From: Sphingomonas sabuli
GTDB taxonomy: Bacteria; Pseudomonadota; Alphaproteobacteria; Sphingomonadales; Sphingomonadaceae
Reading direction: 5' to 3'
Assembly (NCBI RefSeq): GCF_014352855.1
Contig: NZ_CP060697.1
Location: 1,818,001-1,882,000 of the forward strand
Length of the DNA: 64,000 bases
Numbering within the stretch: the first letter of the stretch is position 1; each line of letters starts with the position of its first letter. Position numbers and translations under genes: made by a program. Below, one piece after another: positions 36,125 to 44,872 of this stretch. A model generated the notes under the pieces. It had not been told where the DNA came from. It searched no databases and worked only from the letters and a program-made list of their open reading frames with translations.

Positions 36125-37237
36125 CTAGTAGATAACGACGCTGCGGATGCTTTCGCCCGCGTGCATCAAATCGAAGCCCCGGTTGATCTCGTCGAGCGTC
36201 AGGACGTGGGTGATCATCGGGTCGATCTGGATCAGCCCGTCCATGTACATGTCGACGATCCCCGGCACGTCGGTGCGGCCCTTGGCGCCGCCGAACGCGG
36301 TGCCGCGCCAGTTGCGCCCGGTGACCAGCTGGAACGGCCGCGTGGCGATTTCCTTGCCCGCCTCCGCGACGCCGATGATGATCGACGTGCCCCAGCCGCG
36401 GTGACAGCATTCCAGCGCGGTGCGCATGACCTCGGTATTGCCGGTCGCGTCGAACGAATAATCCGCGCCGCCGTCGGTCATCTCGACGATCTTGGCGACG
36501 ATGTCCTCGCGGCTCATGCCCTTGGTGTTGAGGAAATCGGTCATGCCGAATTGGCGGCCCCACTCCTCGCGGTCGGGATTGACGTCGATGCCGATGATCC
36601 TGTTCGCGCCCGCCAGCTTGGCGCCCTGGATCACGTTCAGCCCGATGCCGCCAAGCCCGAAGACGACGACATTGTCGCCCGGCTCGACCTTGGCCGTCTT
36701 GGTCACCGCGCCGACGCCGGTGGTCACCCCGCACCCGATGTAGCAACTGGTCTTGAACGGCGCGTCCTCGCGGATCTTCGCCACCGCGATTTCCGGCAGC
36801 ACGGTGAAGTTCGAAAAGGTCGAACAGCCCATGTAGTGGAAGATGGTCTCGCCCTTGTAGCTGAAGCGGCTGGTGCCGTCGGGCATCAGCCCCTTGCCCT
36901 GCGTCGCGCGGATGGCAGTGCACAGGTTCGACTTGCCGGACAGGCAGGTTTTACACTTGCCGCATTCGGGCGTGTACAGCGGAATGACATGGTCGCCCGG
37001 CCTGACGCTGGTCACGCCCGGCCCGACCTCGCGGACGATGCCCGCGCCTTCATGGCCCAGGATCGACGGAAAGATGCCCTCGCTGTCGAACCCGTCGAGC
37101 GTATAGGCGTCGGTGTGGCAGATGCCGGTCGCCTTGATCTCGACCAGCACTTCGCCCGCCTTAGGGCCGTCCAGGTCGACCTCGACGATCTCCAGCGGCT
37201 GCTTGGCTTCGAACGCGACGGCGGCGCGGGTCTTCAT
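36125..37237 (-). CDS. adhC: S-(hydroxymethyl)glutathione dehydrogenase / class III alcohol dehydrogenase
   Basis: Oxidises S-(hydroxymethyl)glutathione, formed from formaldehyde and glutathione, to S-formylglutathione with NAD. The 370-aa zinc enzyme shows catalytic-zinc ligands in [10 protein letters not shown] and GHEGAG. The four structural-zinc cysteines are in [17 protein letters not shown], and [10 protein letters not shown] binds NAD. The TRFQ-type end (IRSVVIY) is typical of class III. The ATG overlaps the glutamine amidotransferase stop (ATGA). Confidence 0.96.
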   Translation of the reverse strand: MKTRAAVAFEAKQPLEIVEVDLDGPKAGEVLVEIKATGICHTDAYTLDGFDSEGIFPSILGHEGAGIVREVGPGVTSVRPGDHVIPLYTPECGKCKTCLSGKSNLCTAIRATQGKGLMPDGTSRFSYKGETIFHYMGCSTFSNFTVLPEIAVAKIREDAPFKTSCYIGCGVTTGVGAVTKTAKVEPGDNVVVFGLGGIGLNVIQGAKLAGANRIIGIDVNPDREEWGRQFGMTDFLNTKGMSREDIVAKIVEMTDGGADYSFDATGNTEVMRTALECCHRGWGTSIIIGVAEAGKEIATRPFQLVTGRNWRGTAFGGAKGRTDVPGIVDMYMDGLIQIDPMITHVLTLDEINRGFDLMHAGESIRSVVIY

Positions 37238-37920
37238 GAATTGGTCTCCTGGAAAAAGCTGCGGATCCACCGCCCGACACGGTCCGTATCGTTGGGCGCG
37301 TCGAGCGAGTGGAGCAAGGCGTCCGGCTCCGGAAAGGCGTCGCTGCGCGCGCGGATCAAGGCCTTGGCATAAGCGGGCGTGAACTCGGGGTGGAACTGGA
37401 AGGATATGGCCGGCCGATCGCGATAGGCCAGCGCCGCGAACGGCGTGAAATTGGATTCGGCGACCACGTCGCTTGCCGGCGGTTGCCGGACCACCTGGTC
37501 CTGGTGCGACGCGGGGATGGCCACGCTGCCCTCGCTTTGCATCCACGGTTCCTGCCGAACGACGCGATAGGTGTGCAGCCCGCTGCTCCACCCCTTGGGC
37601 GACTTGATGACGTCGCCGCCAAGCGCCTGCGCCATCGCCTGGTGGCCGAAACAGATGCCGACCGTCGGCACGCGCTCGGCCGCGCGGATGAATTCGAACA
37701 GCGGCGCGATCCACGGCAACGGGTCGTACACCCCGGCCGGCGACCCGGTGATCATATAGCCCGCGTGCACGTCCGTTTCCGGGAATTCGCCGCGGGTGAC
37801 GTCGAACTTTTCCATCTCGAACCCGTCCCCGACCAGCCGGCCGAACATGTCGGGGTAATCGCCATATTCCTCGGCCAGCGCGCCCGGCGGGCGGCCGGTT
37901 TCCAATACTGCCACTCTCAT
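37234..37920 (-). CDS. class I glutamine amidotransferase-like protein
   Basis: A 228-aa stand-alone GATase domain. The nucleophile is Cys90 in VGICFGHQ, with His177 and Glu179 in FQFHPEF completing the triad. [15 protein letters not shown] fits the GMP-synthase-like GATases of unknown acceptor (YLR126C group). It is translationally coupled to adhC and is the first gene of the formaldehyde operon. What amide-transfer reaction it serves is not known, and it might hydrolyse glutathione-type gamma-glutamyl bonds. Confidence 0.85.
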   Translation of the reverse strand: MRVAVLETGRPPGALAEEYGDYPDMFGRLVGDGFEMEKFDVTRGEFPETDVHAGYMITGSPAGVYDPLPWIAPLFEFIRAAERVPTVGICFGHQAMAQALGGDVIKSPKGWSSGLHTYRVVRQEPWMQSEGSVAIPASHQDQVVRQPPASDVVAESNFTPFAALAYRDRPAISFQFHPEFTPAYAKALIRARSDAFPEPDALLHSLDAPNDTDRVGRWIRSFFQETNS

Positions 37921-37964
37921 GCGCCCGCCTTGCCACCACAACGGCGTTCGGCCAAGTTGGCGCG

Positions 37965-38729
37965 ATGCAGAAAAGCCTCGAAGGTCGCCATGCGTTGATC
38001 ACCGGCGGGGGCAGCGGGATCGGCGCCGCCGCGGCAGTTGCCCTGGGCAATGCGGGCGCCGGCCTGTCGCTGCTCGGCCGGCGCATGGAGCCGCTGGAAA
38101 AGGTCGCCGCGCAAACCGGCGGCCGGGCGTTCCAGTGCGACGTGACCGCGGACGGCGCAATCGACCGCGCGTTCGCCGAGGCGCGGTCGGCCAACGGGCC
38201 GATCGACATCCTCGTCGTCAATGCCGGGATCGCGGAAAGCGCGCCGTTCCACAAGATGACGCGCGACGCGTGGGACCGGATCATCGGCACCAACCTCACC
38301 GCCGCGTTCGACTGCGCCCGCGCCGGCATCGGCGACCTGCTGCAAAGCGACAACGGGCGGCTGGTGTTCATCGCCTCGGTCGCCAGCATCAAGGGCATTC
38401 CCTACGCCGCCCATTACGGCGCGTCGAAACATGGCCTGCTCGGCCTCTCGCGCAGCCTGGCGGCGGAATATGCGCGGACCAACCTGACCGTGAACGCGAT
38501 CTGCCCGGGCTATGTCGACACGCCGATGACCGACCAGTCGGTCGCGCGCGTGGCGCAGGTCACCGGGCGCGACGAAGCCGCGTCGCGCATCGCGATCAAG
38601 AACATGAATGCCAGCGGCCGGCTGGTCGATCCCGCGGCCATCGCCAACATGATCCTGATGCTGTGCCTGCCGCTTTCGCGCGACATCACCGGCGCCGCGC
38701 TGACCATCGACGGCGGCACCAGCGCGTGA
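37965..38729 (+). CDS. SDR family oxidoreductase (3-hydroxyacyl-CoA dehydrogenase-like)
   Basis: A 254-aa short-chain dehydrogenase. ITGGGSGIG is at residues 12-20, VNAGIAES follows at about 84, the catalytic serine is in [10 protein letters not shown], and YGASK holds Tyr and Lys. The C-terminal [10 protein letters not shown] and TIDGGTSA are typical. It is the first gene of a six-gene operon with beta-oxidation-type enzymes, so it probably oxidises a 3-hydroxyacyl-CoA. The stop overlaps the next start (GTGA). Confidence 0.9.
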   Translation: MQKSLEGRHALITGGGSGIGAAAAVALGNAGAGLSLLGRRMEPLEKVAAQTGGRAFQCDVTADGAIDRAFAEARSANGPIDILVVNAGIAESAPFHKMTRDAWDRIIGTNLTAAFDCARAGIGDLLQSDNGRLVFIASVASIKGIPYAAHYGASKHGLLGLSRSLAAEYARTNLTVNAICPGYVDTPMTDQSVARVAQVTGRDEAASRIAIKNMNASGRLVDPAAIANMILMLCLPLSRDITGAALTIDGGTSA

Positions 38730-39535
38730 CCTTCGACGCGGCGACGTTCGCCCCCGCCCATTTCCTGTGGGACTTCGCCGACGGCGTCGCGACGATCACG
38801 CTCAACCGGCCGGAACGCAAGAATCCGCTGACGTTCGAAAGCTATGACGAACTGCGCAACACGTTCCGCGCGCTCGCCGACGCCCCCGACGTCAAGGTCG
38901 TCGTCTTCACCGGCGCTGGCGGCAACTTCTGCTCGGGCGGCGACGTCCACGAAATCATCGGCCCGCTGACCCGCATGGACCGCGACGGCCTGCTCGACTT
39001 CACCCGCATGACCGGCGACCTCGTCCGCGCGATGCGGGCCTGTCCGCAACCCGTCATTGCCGCGGTCGAAGGCATTTGCGCCGGGGCCGGGGCGATCATC
39101 GCCATGGCCAGCGACCTGCGCCTTGCCGCGCCGGACGCGAAAGTCGCTTTCCTGTTCACCCGCGTCGGCCTGTCCGGCGCGGACATGGGCGCCTGCGCCA
39201 TGCTGCCGCGGATCGTCGGCCACGGCCGTGCCGCCGACCTGTTGTACACGGGCCGCAGCCTGCCCGCCGGCGAAGGCCATGCCTGGGGCTTCTGGAACCG
39301 GCTCAGCGACACCGTGCTGGCCGACGCGCAGGCGCTGGCCCGCGACCTCGCCGGCGGGCCGTCGCGGGCGCATTCGGTGACGAAGCGGCAGCTCGATGCC
39401 GAATGGCATGTGTCGATCGACCAGGCGATCGAAATGGAAGCGGTGGCGCAGGCCGACCTCATGCAGACCAGGGATTTCACCCGCGCCTACGAAGCCTTCG
39501 CCGCCCGGCAAAGGCCGGTGTTCCAGGGCGACTGA
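38726..39535 (+). CDS. enoyl-CoA hydratase/isomerase family protein
   Basis: A 269-aa crotonase-fold protein. [14 protein letters not shown] opens the fold. The oxyanion-hole segments are [12 protein letters not shown] and [16 protein letters not shown]. The glutamates used for water activation in classical hydratases are not both obvious, so isomerase or hydrolase activity is possible. The GTG start overlaps the SDR stop. In the operon it would act between the acyl-CoA dehydrogenase and the SDR. Confidence 0.9.
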   Translation: MTFDAATFAPAHFLWDFADGVATITLNRPERKNPLTFESYDELRNTFRALADAPDVKVVVFTGAGGNFCSGGDVHEIIGPLTRMDRDGLLDFTRMTGDLVRAMRACPQPVIAAVEGICAGAGAIIAMASDLRLAAPDAKVAFLFTRVGLSGADMGACAMLPRIVGHGRAADLLYTGRSLPAGEGHAWGFWNRLSDTVLADAQALARDLAGGPSRAHSVTKRQLDAEWHVSIDQAIEMEAVAQADLMQTRDFTRAYEAFAARQRPVFQGD

Positions 39536-39540
39536 TGGGC

Positions 39541-39641
39541 TGTCCTACACCGCGCCACTTGGGCTACCGGACGGGGATGGCCATTTCGTCATCCGCTGCC
39601 GCCTCGCGCGCGTATGTCAGTGCGACTTTTGCGACTTTTGG
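39541..39641 (+). repeat. dispersed repeat, copy A (101 bp)
   Basis: Fills the gap between the enoyl-CoA hydratase and acyl-CoA dehydrogenase genes. It begins TGTCCTACA-N-CGCG and ends with a block (39619-39641) containing TGCGACTTT twice in tandem. The ends match a second element at 61818-61910 in reverse orientation: 23 identical bases at one end and TGTCCTACA at the other, while the interior differs. It stops 2 bases before the likely GTG start of the next gene. Confidence 0.7.
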
Positions 39642-39643
39642 CC

Positions 39644-40798
39644 GTGGCTGACCGCACCTTCCTGTCGTGGCCGTTCTTCGAATCGCGGCATCGCGACCTC
39701 GCCGATTCGATCGACGCATGGTGCGCAACCAACCTCGACGACGGCGAAGCGTCCGACCCGGCCGAAGCGTGCCGTTCGCTGGTCGCCGACCTGGGCGCCG
39801 CGGGCTTCCTCAAGCTCGCCGTTTCGGACGGCGATTCGCGGCCCGACGTGCGCAGCCTGGCGATCGCCCGCGAAACGCTCGCTCGCCACGGTGCCCTCGC
39901 CGATTTCGCCTTCGCCATGCAGGGGCTGGGTTCGGGCGCGATCTCGCTGTTCGGAACGCTGCAGCAAAAGCGCGACTGGCTGCCGAAGGTCGCGGCGGGC
40001 GACGCCATCGCCGCCTTTGCGATGACCGAACCGGCCAGCGGATCGGACGCGGCCAACCTGCAGATGACCGCCGAACGGATCGGCGACGACTGGGAATTGA
40101 TCGGCGAGAAAACCTATATTTCCAACGGCGGCATCGCCGACTTTTACGTCACCTTCGCGCGCACCGGCGATGAAGACGGCGCGCGCGGCCTGTCGGCCTT
40201 TATCGTCCCCGCCGATTCCGACGGACTCGGCGTCGCGGAACAGATTGAGGTGATCTCGCCGCATCCGTTGGCGCGCCTGCATTACGACAAGGTGCGCGTG
40301 CCCGCCGCGGCGATGATCGGCGAACCGGGCGAAGGCTTTCGCATCGGCATGGAAACCCTGAACCTGTTTCGCGTCACGGTCGGCGCGGCGGCGCTCGGTT
40401 TCGCCCGCCGCGCGCTCGATGAAGCGGTGCGCTTTGCCGGCGACCGCCGGCTCGGCCGCGGGACGCTGGCCGACAATGCGGTGACCAAATCGAAGCTCGG
40501 CGACATGGCGACGCTGGTCGATGCATCGGCGCTGCTTATCTACCGCGCCGCGTGGCAACAGGACGTCGGCGGCCAGGACCACCGCCGCGCCGCGGCAATG
40601 GCGAAACTGCACGCCACCGAAGCCGCGCAGCAGGTGATCGACGCGGCGGTGCAATTGCACGGCGGCGCGGGCGTCACCCGCGGGGTCAAGGTCGAAGAAC
40701 TGTATCGCGACATCCGCGCGCTGCGCATTTACGAAGGCGCCAGCGAAGTGCAGCGGCAGATCATTGCCAAGGATATCTTGCGAGAGGCGGGGCTATGA
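39644..40798 (+). CDS. acyl-CoA dehydrogenase
   Basis: FAD-dependent alpha,beta-desaturase of acyl-CoA thioesters that passes electrons to EtfAB. About 384 aa. FAMTEPASGSDAANLQM binds flavin and substrate. The probable catalytic glutamate is in RIYEGASEVQRQ near the C-terminus, and LHGGAGVTRG follows the flavin-contact pattern. I chose the GTG (VADRTFLSWPFF) as start because the frame upstream to an ATG at 39614 is made of repeat sequence. The next gene overlaps the stop (ATGA). Confidence 0.9.
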   Translation: MADRTFLSWPFFESRHRDLADSIDAWCATNLDDGEASDPAEACRSLVADLGAAGFLKLAVSDGDSRPDVRSLAIARETLARHGALADFAFAMQGLGSGAISLFGTLQQKRDWLPKVAAGDAIAAFAMTEPASGSDAANLQMTAERIGDDWELIGEKTYISNGGIADFYVTFARTGDEDGARGLSAFIVPADSDGLGVAEQIEVISPHPLARLHYDKVRVPAAAMIGEPGEGFRIGMETLNLFRVTVGAAALGFARRALDEAVRFAGDRRLGRGTLADNAVTKSKLGDMATLVDASALLIYRAAWQQDVGGQDHRRAAAMAKLHATEAAQQVIDAAVQLHGGAGVTRGVKVEELYRDIRALRIYEGASEVQRQIIAKDILREAGL

Positions 40799-41187
40799 AG
40801 ATCCTCAAACCGGGCGGTTGGCCGCGGCCCAAGGGCTATGCCAACGGCATCTCCACGTCCGGCCGGCTGATCTTCACCGCCGGGGTGATCGGCTGGGACG
40901 AAAACGAATCCGTCGTCAGCCACGTTTTCGAAAAGCAGTTCGACAAGACGCTCGAAAACATCCTCGCCATCCTGGCCGAAGACGGCGCGCGCGCGGACCA
41001 TATCGTGCGCCTGACCATCTACGTTACCGACAAGGTCGAATATCTTGCCCGCCGCGACGAAATCGCGCCGATCTGGAAGGCGCGCATGGGCGACCATTAT
41101 CCGGCCATCGCGCTGGTCGAGGTAAAAGGCCTGCTCAACAGCGCGGCCAAGGTCGAAATCGAAGCCACGGCGGTGGTGCCCGAATGA
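40795..41187 (+). CDS. RidA family protein, second copy
   Basis: A 130-aa RidA-type protein of the canonical length. GRLIFTAGVIGWDENE and the late YPAIALVEVKGLLNSAAKVEIEATAV set the fold. The arginine expected in the active site of true RidA is not in the usual context. RidA-like proteins are common in anthranilate/2-aminobenzoyl-CoA gene clusters, where they may hydrolyse an enamine intermediate. Both ends overlap neighbouring genes. Confidence 0.9.
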   Translation: MKILKPGGWPRPKGYANGISTSGRLIFTAGVIGWDENESVVSHVFEKQFDKTLENILAILAEDGARADHIVRLTIYVTDKVEYLARRDEIAPIWKARMGDHYPAIALVEVKGLLNSAAKVEIEATAVVPE

Positions 41188-41582
41188 CCGCATCGCGCAC
41201 CGGGGGATGCCTGTGCGGCGCGGTCCGATTCACCGCGGCCGGCGCCCCCTACCGCGTCGGCACGTGCCATTGCCTCGATTGCCGCAAGCATCACGGCGCC
41301 GTCTTCTTCGCCGCCGCGATGTTTCCGCGCGACGCGGTCACCGTCACCGGCGCGACGCGCGCTTACGAAGGCCGGCATTTCTGCCCCGAATGCGGATCGT
41401 CGGTGTTCGGCCTGTACGACGACAGCGAGATTGAAATTAACCTCGGCGCGTTCGACGAGCCCAGCCAGTTCGCCCCGACCTACGAAAGCTGGACGGTGCG
41501 CCGCGAAGACTGGCTTCCGGCGTTTGACGGGACGACGCGCTTCGACGGCAACCGCAGCGGCACCGGGCACTGGCAGGACTGA
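41184..41582 (+). CDS. GFA/CENP-V family zinc protein
   Basis: A 132-aa protein of the glutathione-dependent formaldehyde-activating enzyme family. Zinc cysteines are in GGCLCGAVRF, TCHCLDCRKHHGA and FCPECGSSVFG. Most members have no proven formaldehyde activity. Its presence inside the CoA-ester operon, with overlaps on both sides, suggests a job with a thiol adduct of that pathway. The separate formaldehyde module lies 4 kb away. Confidence 0.9.
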   Translation: MTASRTGGCLCGAVRFTAAGAPYRVGTCHCLDCRKHHGAVFFAAAMFPRDAVTVTGATRAYEGRHFCPECGSSVFGLYDDSEIEINLGAFDEPSQFAPTYESWTVRREDWLPAFDGTTRFDGNRSGTGHWQD

Positions 41583-43168
41583 TGCGCGACCGGTTCGTCG
41601 AACAGCGCCTGCCGCCGCCGGACCAGCTTCCGGAATTCCGTTTCGACCTGCCGGAACTGCGCTATCCCGAACGGCTCAACGCCGCCGCCGAATTGCTCGC
41701 CGGCGGGCAGCCGGATGCGTTGGCCTTCGTCAATGCGCACGGGCGCTGGACGTACCGCGACCTCGACGATTTTTCCGGCCGCATCGCGCGCCTGCTGGTC
41801 GATGAAGACGGGCTCGTCCCGGGCAACCGCGTGTTCCTGCGCGGACCCAATTGCTACACCATGGTCGCCGCGTGGCTCGGCGTGCTCAAGGCTGGCGGAA
41901 TTGCCGTCGCGACCATGTCGCTGCTGCGCGCCGGCGAAATGGCGACCGTCATCGACCGCGCCCAGATTTCGCACGCCATCGTCGATTCGCGCTTCATCGG
42001 CGATTTCCGCGACGCGCAGGACCAGACCCACGCGATCAAGCATGTCGTCCGGTACGACGGCGACTACGGCAAGGGGGAATTGGAAACCCGCACGGCGGGC
42101 CTCGACCCGCTTCCGCCCGCCGACACCGGCCGCGACGATCCGGCGCTGATCGCATTCACCAGCGGGACCACCGGCATTCCGAAGGGCTGCGTCCAGTTTC
42201 ATCGCGACGTGCTCGCGCCGTGCGACAGCTTCGCGCGCCATCTCGTCGGGATGAAACCGGGCGACATCGCGCTGACCTCCGCGCCGCTCGCCTTCACTTT
42301 CGGGCTCGGCGCGGGCGTCCTGTTTCCGCTGCGCGCCGGGGCGGCCTGCGCGACGGTCGAACAGCCAAGCCCGCAGGCGATGCTGGAAGCGATCGCGACG
42401 TTCGGCGTCACGCACCTCGGCACCGCGCCGACCGCCTACAAGGCGATGCTGTCGCAACCCGGCCTTGATGCCGCGCTCAAGTCGCTGCGCTATTGCCTGT
42501 CCGCCGGCGAACACTTGCCCGAAGCGACGTGGCAGGCTTGGCGGGACCGGACCGGGATCGCCATCACCGACGGGATCGGGTCGACCGAACTGATGCACAT
42601 CTTCGTCTCGGCCGCGGGCGACGACATTCGTCCCGGCGCCACCGGCAAGGCCGTGCCCGGCTACGAAGCGGCGGTGCTCGACGACGATGGCCAGCCTGTT
42701 GCGGAGGGCGTCGGCCGGCTCGCGATAAAGGGCCCGACCGGCTGCCGCTATCTCGATGACCCGCGTCAGGCGGACTATGTCAGCGACGGCTGGAACATCA
42801 CCGGCGACACCTACCGCCGCGATGCCGACGGCTATTACTGGTACCTCGCGCGAAGCGACGACATGATCGTCAGCTCGGGCTACAATATCGGCGCTCCGGA
42901 AGTCGAAAACGCGCTGCTTGCCCACCCGGCAGTCGCCGAATGCGCGGTGGTCGGCGCGCCCTGCGCCGAACGCGGGCAAAAGGTGAAGGCGTTCATCGTC
43001 CTCGCCGACTTCGCCGAACCGAGCGAGGAGCTGGCGCAGAAGCTCCAGGATTTCGTCAAGGACCGGATCGCGCCGTACAAATATCCGCGCGCGATCGAAT
43101 TCGTCGATGCCCTGCCCAAGACGGCGACCGGCAAGCTGCGCCGGATGGACCTGCGCACCCCGGACTGA
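41582..43168 (+). CDS. benzoate/2-aminobenzoate-type CoA ligase (AMP-binding)
   Basis: Activates an aromatic acid with ATP and CoA through an acyl-adenylate. The 528-aa protein has the AMP-binding loop TSGTTGIPKGC, the GIGSTEL motif and a C-terminal lid with RSDDMIVSSGYNIGAPEVE and the lysine in KTATGKLRR. Length and the GVTHLGTAPTAYKAM region fit ligases of the benzoate/2-aminobenzoate group. It starts at the last base of the GFA stop. The operon would turn the acyl-CoA into central metabolites, but no ring-attacking oxygenase is present here. Confidence 0.88.
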   Translation: MRDRFVEQRLPPPDQLPEFRFDLPELRYPERLNAAAELLAGGQPDALAFVNAHGRWTYRDLDDFSGRIARLLVDEDGLVPGNRVFLRGPNCYTMVAAWLGVLKAGGIAVATMSLLRAGEMATVIDRAQISHAIVDSRFIGDFRDAQDQTHAIKHVVRYDGDYGKGELETRTAGLDPLPPADTGRDDPALIAFTSGTTGIPKGCVQFHRDVLAPCDSFARHLVGMKPGDIALTSAPLAFTFGLGAGVLFPLRAGAACATVEQPSPQAMLEAIATFGVTHLGTAPTAYKAMLSQPGLDAALKSLRYCLSAGEHLPEATWQAWRDRTGIAITDGIGSTELMHIFVSAAGDDIRPGATGKAVPGYEAAVLDDDGQPVAEGVGRLAIKGPTGCRYLDDPRQADYVSDGWNITGDTYRRDADGYYWYLARSDDMIVSSGYNIGAPEVENALLAHPAVAECAVVGAPCAERGQKVKAFIVLADFAEPSEELAQKLQDFVKDRIAPYKYPRAIEFVDALPKTATGKLRRMDLRTPD

Positions 43169-43192
43169 CGTACCGCCTCAAGCGGCGGACGT
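43168..43192. terminator. imperfect hairpin between two convergent genes
   Basis: ACGT-a-CCGCC and GGCGG-ACGT pair with one bulged base. The structure overlaps the CoA-ligase stop and the stop of the PAS-HTH gene. There is no T run, so its activity as a terminator is uncertain. Confidence 0.3.
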
Positions 43193-43849
43193 ATCCTCGG
43201 GCTCGATGACGCCGACGATGATGTCGTCCTTGCCGATGCACTGGACGTTCTGTTCGGTCAGCACGCGCAGCACCTTGTCGATGCTGCCCCGCCGGGCCGC
43301 GCCGCCACCGTTGCCGCTTTCCAGCCGGTGGATCGTCGATCGCGCGATGCCGGCCTCTTCCGCCAACCGGTCCGCCGACCAGTTGAGCAGCGACCGCGCC
43401 GCCCGCAGCGCCGCCGGGGAAATGTCGCTGAACTTGTCCGCCGGCAGGATCCGCTCCGACCCGCCGGACCGCGATGGCCGCATCGGTCCCGCGATCGCCA
43501 GGATCAGGCCCATCCACTTGGTGGGCTCGCCGTCCGGCCCTGCGACCGGCAGGCCGCGGGCGTTGAACCAGCGGTAGATGCCGTCGGCGCAGCGGACGCG
43601 GTAATCGGTGTTGTAGTGCGAACAATGCGTCACCGCGGTCGACCATGCCGCCCGCACCCGCTCGAGGTCGTCCGGGTGGAGGGCGTCCATCCAGCCGTCG
43701 CCTTCCGCCTCGCTTTCGCTTTGCCCGGTCAGCGCGGACCATTCCGGCACGTTGAGCACATACCCGTCCGCATTGACCACCCACGTCGCGGCCGCGGTCT
43801 CGCGAACGAACCGCCGGATATCGTCACAATCGATCTCACGCCACGGCAT
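43178..43849 (-). CDS. PAS domain - helix-turn-helix (XRE-type) regulator
   Basis: A 223-aa regulator. Residues 8-125 form a PAS domain of the PAS_3 type (YVLNVPEWSALTGQSESE, DALHPDDLERV, YRVRCADGIYRWFNARGLP). Residues 140-195 form a XRE-like HTH (LRAARSLLNWSADRLAEEAG, IARSTIHRLESG). It may sense a small ligand or redox state and bind DNA directly. The gene converges on the CoA-ligase operon and could control it. Two inverted repeats lie just upstream of its ribosome site, consistent with self-regulation. Confidence 0.87.
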   Translation of the reverse strand: MPWREIDCDDIRRFVRETAAATWVVNADGYVLNVPEWSALTGQSESEAEGDGWMDALHPDDLERVRAAWSTAVTHCSHYNTDYRVRCADGIYRWFNARGLPVAGPDGEPTKWMGLILAIAGPMRPSRSGGSERILPADKFSDISPAALRAARSLLNWSADRLAEEAGIARSTIHRLESGNGGGAARRGSIDKVLRVLTEQNVQCIGKDDIIVGVIEPEDTSAA

Positions 43850-43863
43850 TACAGCCCCTTCGC

Positions 43864-43900
43864 CATATGGGCGATATGACGCATTTCGAGACCCAAATGC
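43864..43900. promoter_or_regulatory. two inverted repeats upstream of the PAS-HTH gene
   Basis: CATAT-N5-ATATG (43864-43878) and GCATTT-N8-AAATGC (43881-43900) lie 15-51 bases before the start codon, next to the ribosome site AAGGGG. Spacing suits a dimeric regulator. The surrounding 150 bases are unusually AT-rich and probably contain the promoters for both divergent genes. Confidence 0.45.
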
Positions 43901-44122
43901 AACAGATACGTTCGTTTAGAACAAAAAGACCATTGTAATAGCACAAAATATCCTTTATCGGCACATGGACTCGCATCAAACGCTTCATTTTGCTTCGACC
44001 ATGCCGAGGGCCGACGCGGAAGTGCTGGGTGGAAGCGGCTGATCTGCAAGCCGGCGTTAACGCCAATTCGCAGTGCGTGAAGTGCTTGAAGTTAACCGCT
44101 CGGCCTTTTTTTGGAGACGATC

Positions 44123-44853
44123 ATGGCCAATCGGCTGCTTCGGTTGATGCCGGAGGAAATTCGCAGGGAATTGTACCAGGCGGGCAGCGAGTTCCGGCTC
44201 GGCGTGGGGGAAACCATTCCCTCCGAAAGCCTGGGCGGGACGTTCGTCTTCGTCGTCGATCATGGTGTCGCCAGCAAGTTCGTCCGCTCGGAATGGGGCA
44301 ATTATTCGGAAGTCGGCATGGTCGGGCCGGAAGGGCTGTTCCCGATCTGCGGATTGCTGGAAGTCCCGGCCGCGCCGCACGTGGTAATTTCCCAGATCGG
44401 CGAACTGCGCGGACGGCGCATCCGGACACGCGAATTCCATTCGATCATCAACGAATCGTCCGAAGCGTGCATCCTTGTCCGCAAGTATATCTACGCGTTC
44501 CTGACGCAGATCGCGTCCAACATCATGGCGGCGGAACAGGATACGGTGGAAAAGCGCATCGCGCGCTGGCTGCTGATGTGCCACGCCGGATCGACGGCGA
44601 TGAGATCGCGATCACCCACGACACGCTGGCTCAGATGGCGTTCGCGCAACGGCCGACGGTGACCAACATCCTCAACGCCATGCAGGCGGCCGGCCGGATC
44701 GAATTGTCGCGCGGCAAGATCACCGTGATCGACCGCGACGCGCTGCGCCACACGGCTGCAGGGTCCTACGGATTGCCGGAGGCTTATTGGTGCGCGCAGA
44801 TCGGCCCGTACCGGTTCGGCGCCACTCCTGACGATTCCTCGATCGCGGCCTGA
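44123..44853 (+). pseudogene. Crp/Fnr-family regulator split by a frameshift
   Basis: The first 155 codons encode a cyclic-nucleotide-type sensor domain (ESLGGTFVFVVDHGVASKF) and the long dimer helix (AEQDTVEKRIARWLLMCHA). At about position 44585 the frame changes. The +1 frame then gives the DNA-binding domain (DEIAITHDTLAQMAFAQRP, VTNILNAMQAAGRIEL) and the rest of the protein to the stop at 44853. A single missing base in the run GCCACGCCGG explains it. In frame 1 the product would end after 179 aa at 44662 without a HTH. It could be a real mutation, a sequencing error or a population variant. The ATG has GGAG at 6 bases. It belongs to the Crp-like group with blue-light/HWE kinases as neighbours. 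Confidence 0.8.
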
Positions 44854-44872
44854 TACGGCGGCGCGGCTGGAG

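Noticed and set aside
41184..41582. GFA gene as part of the adhC/fghA formaldehyde operon
   Set aside because: It is on the other strand, 4 kb away, and overlaps genes of the CoA-ester operon on both sides.
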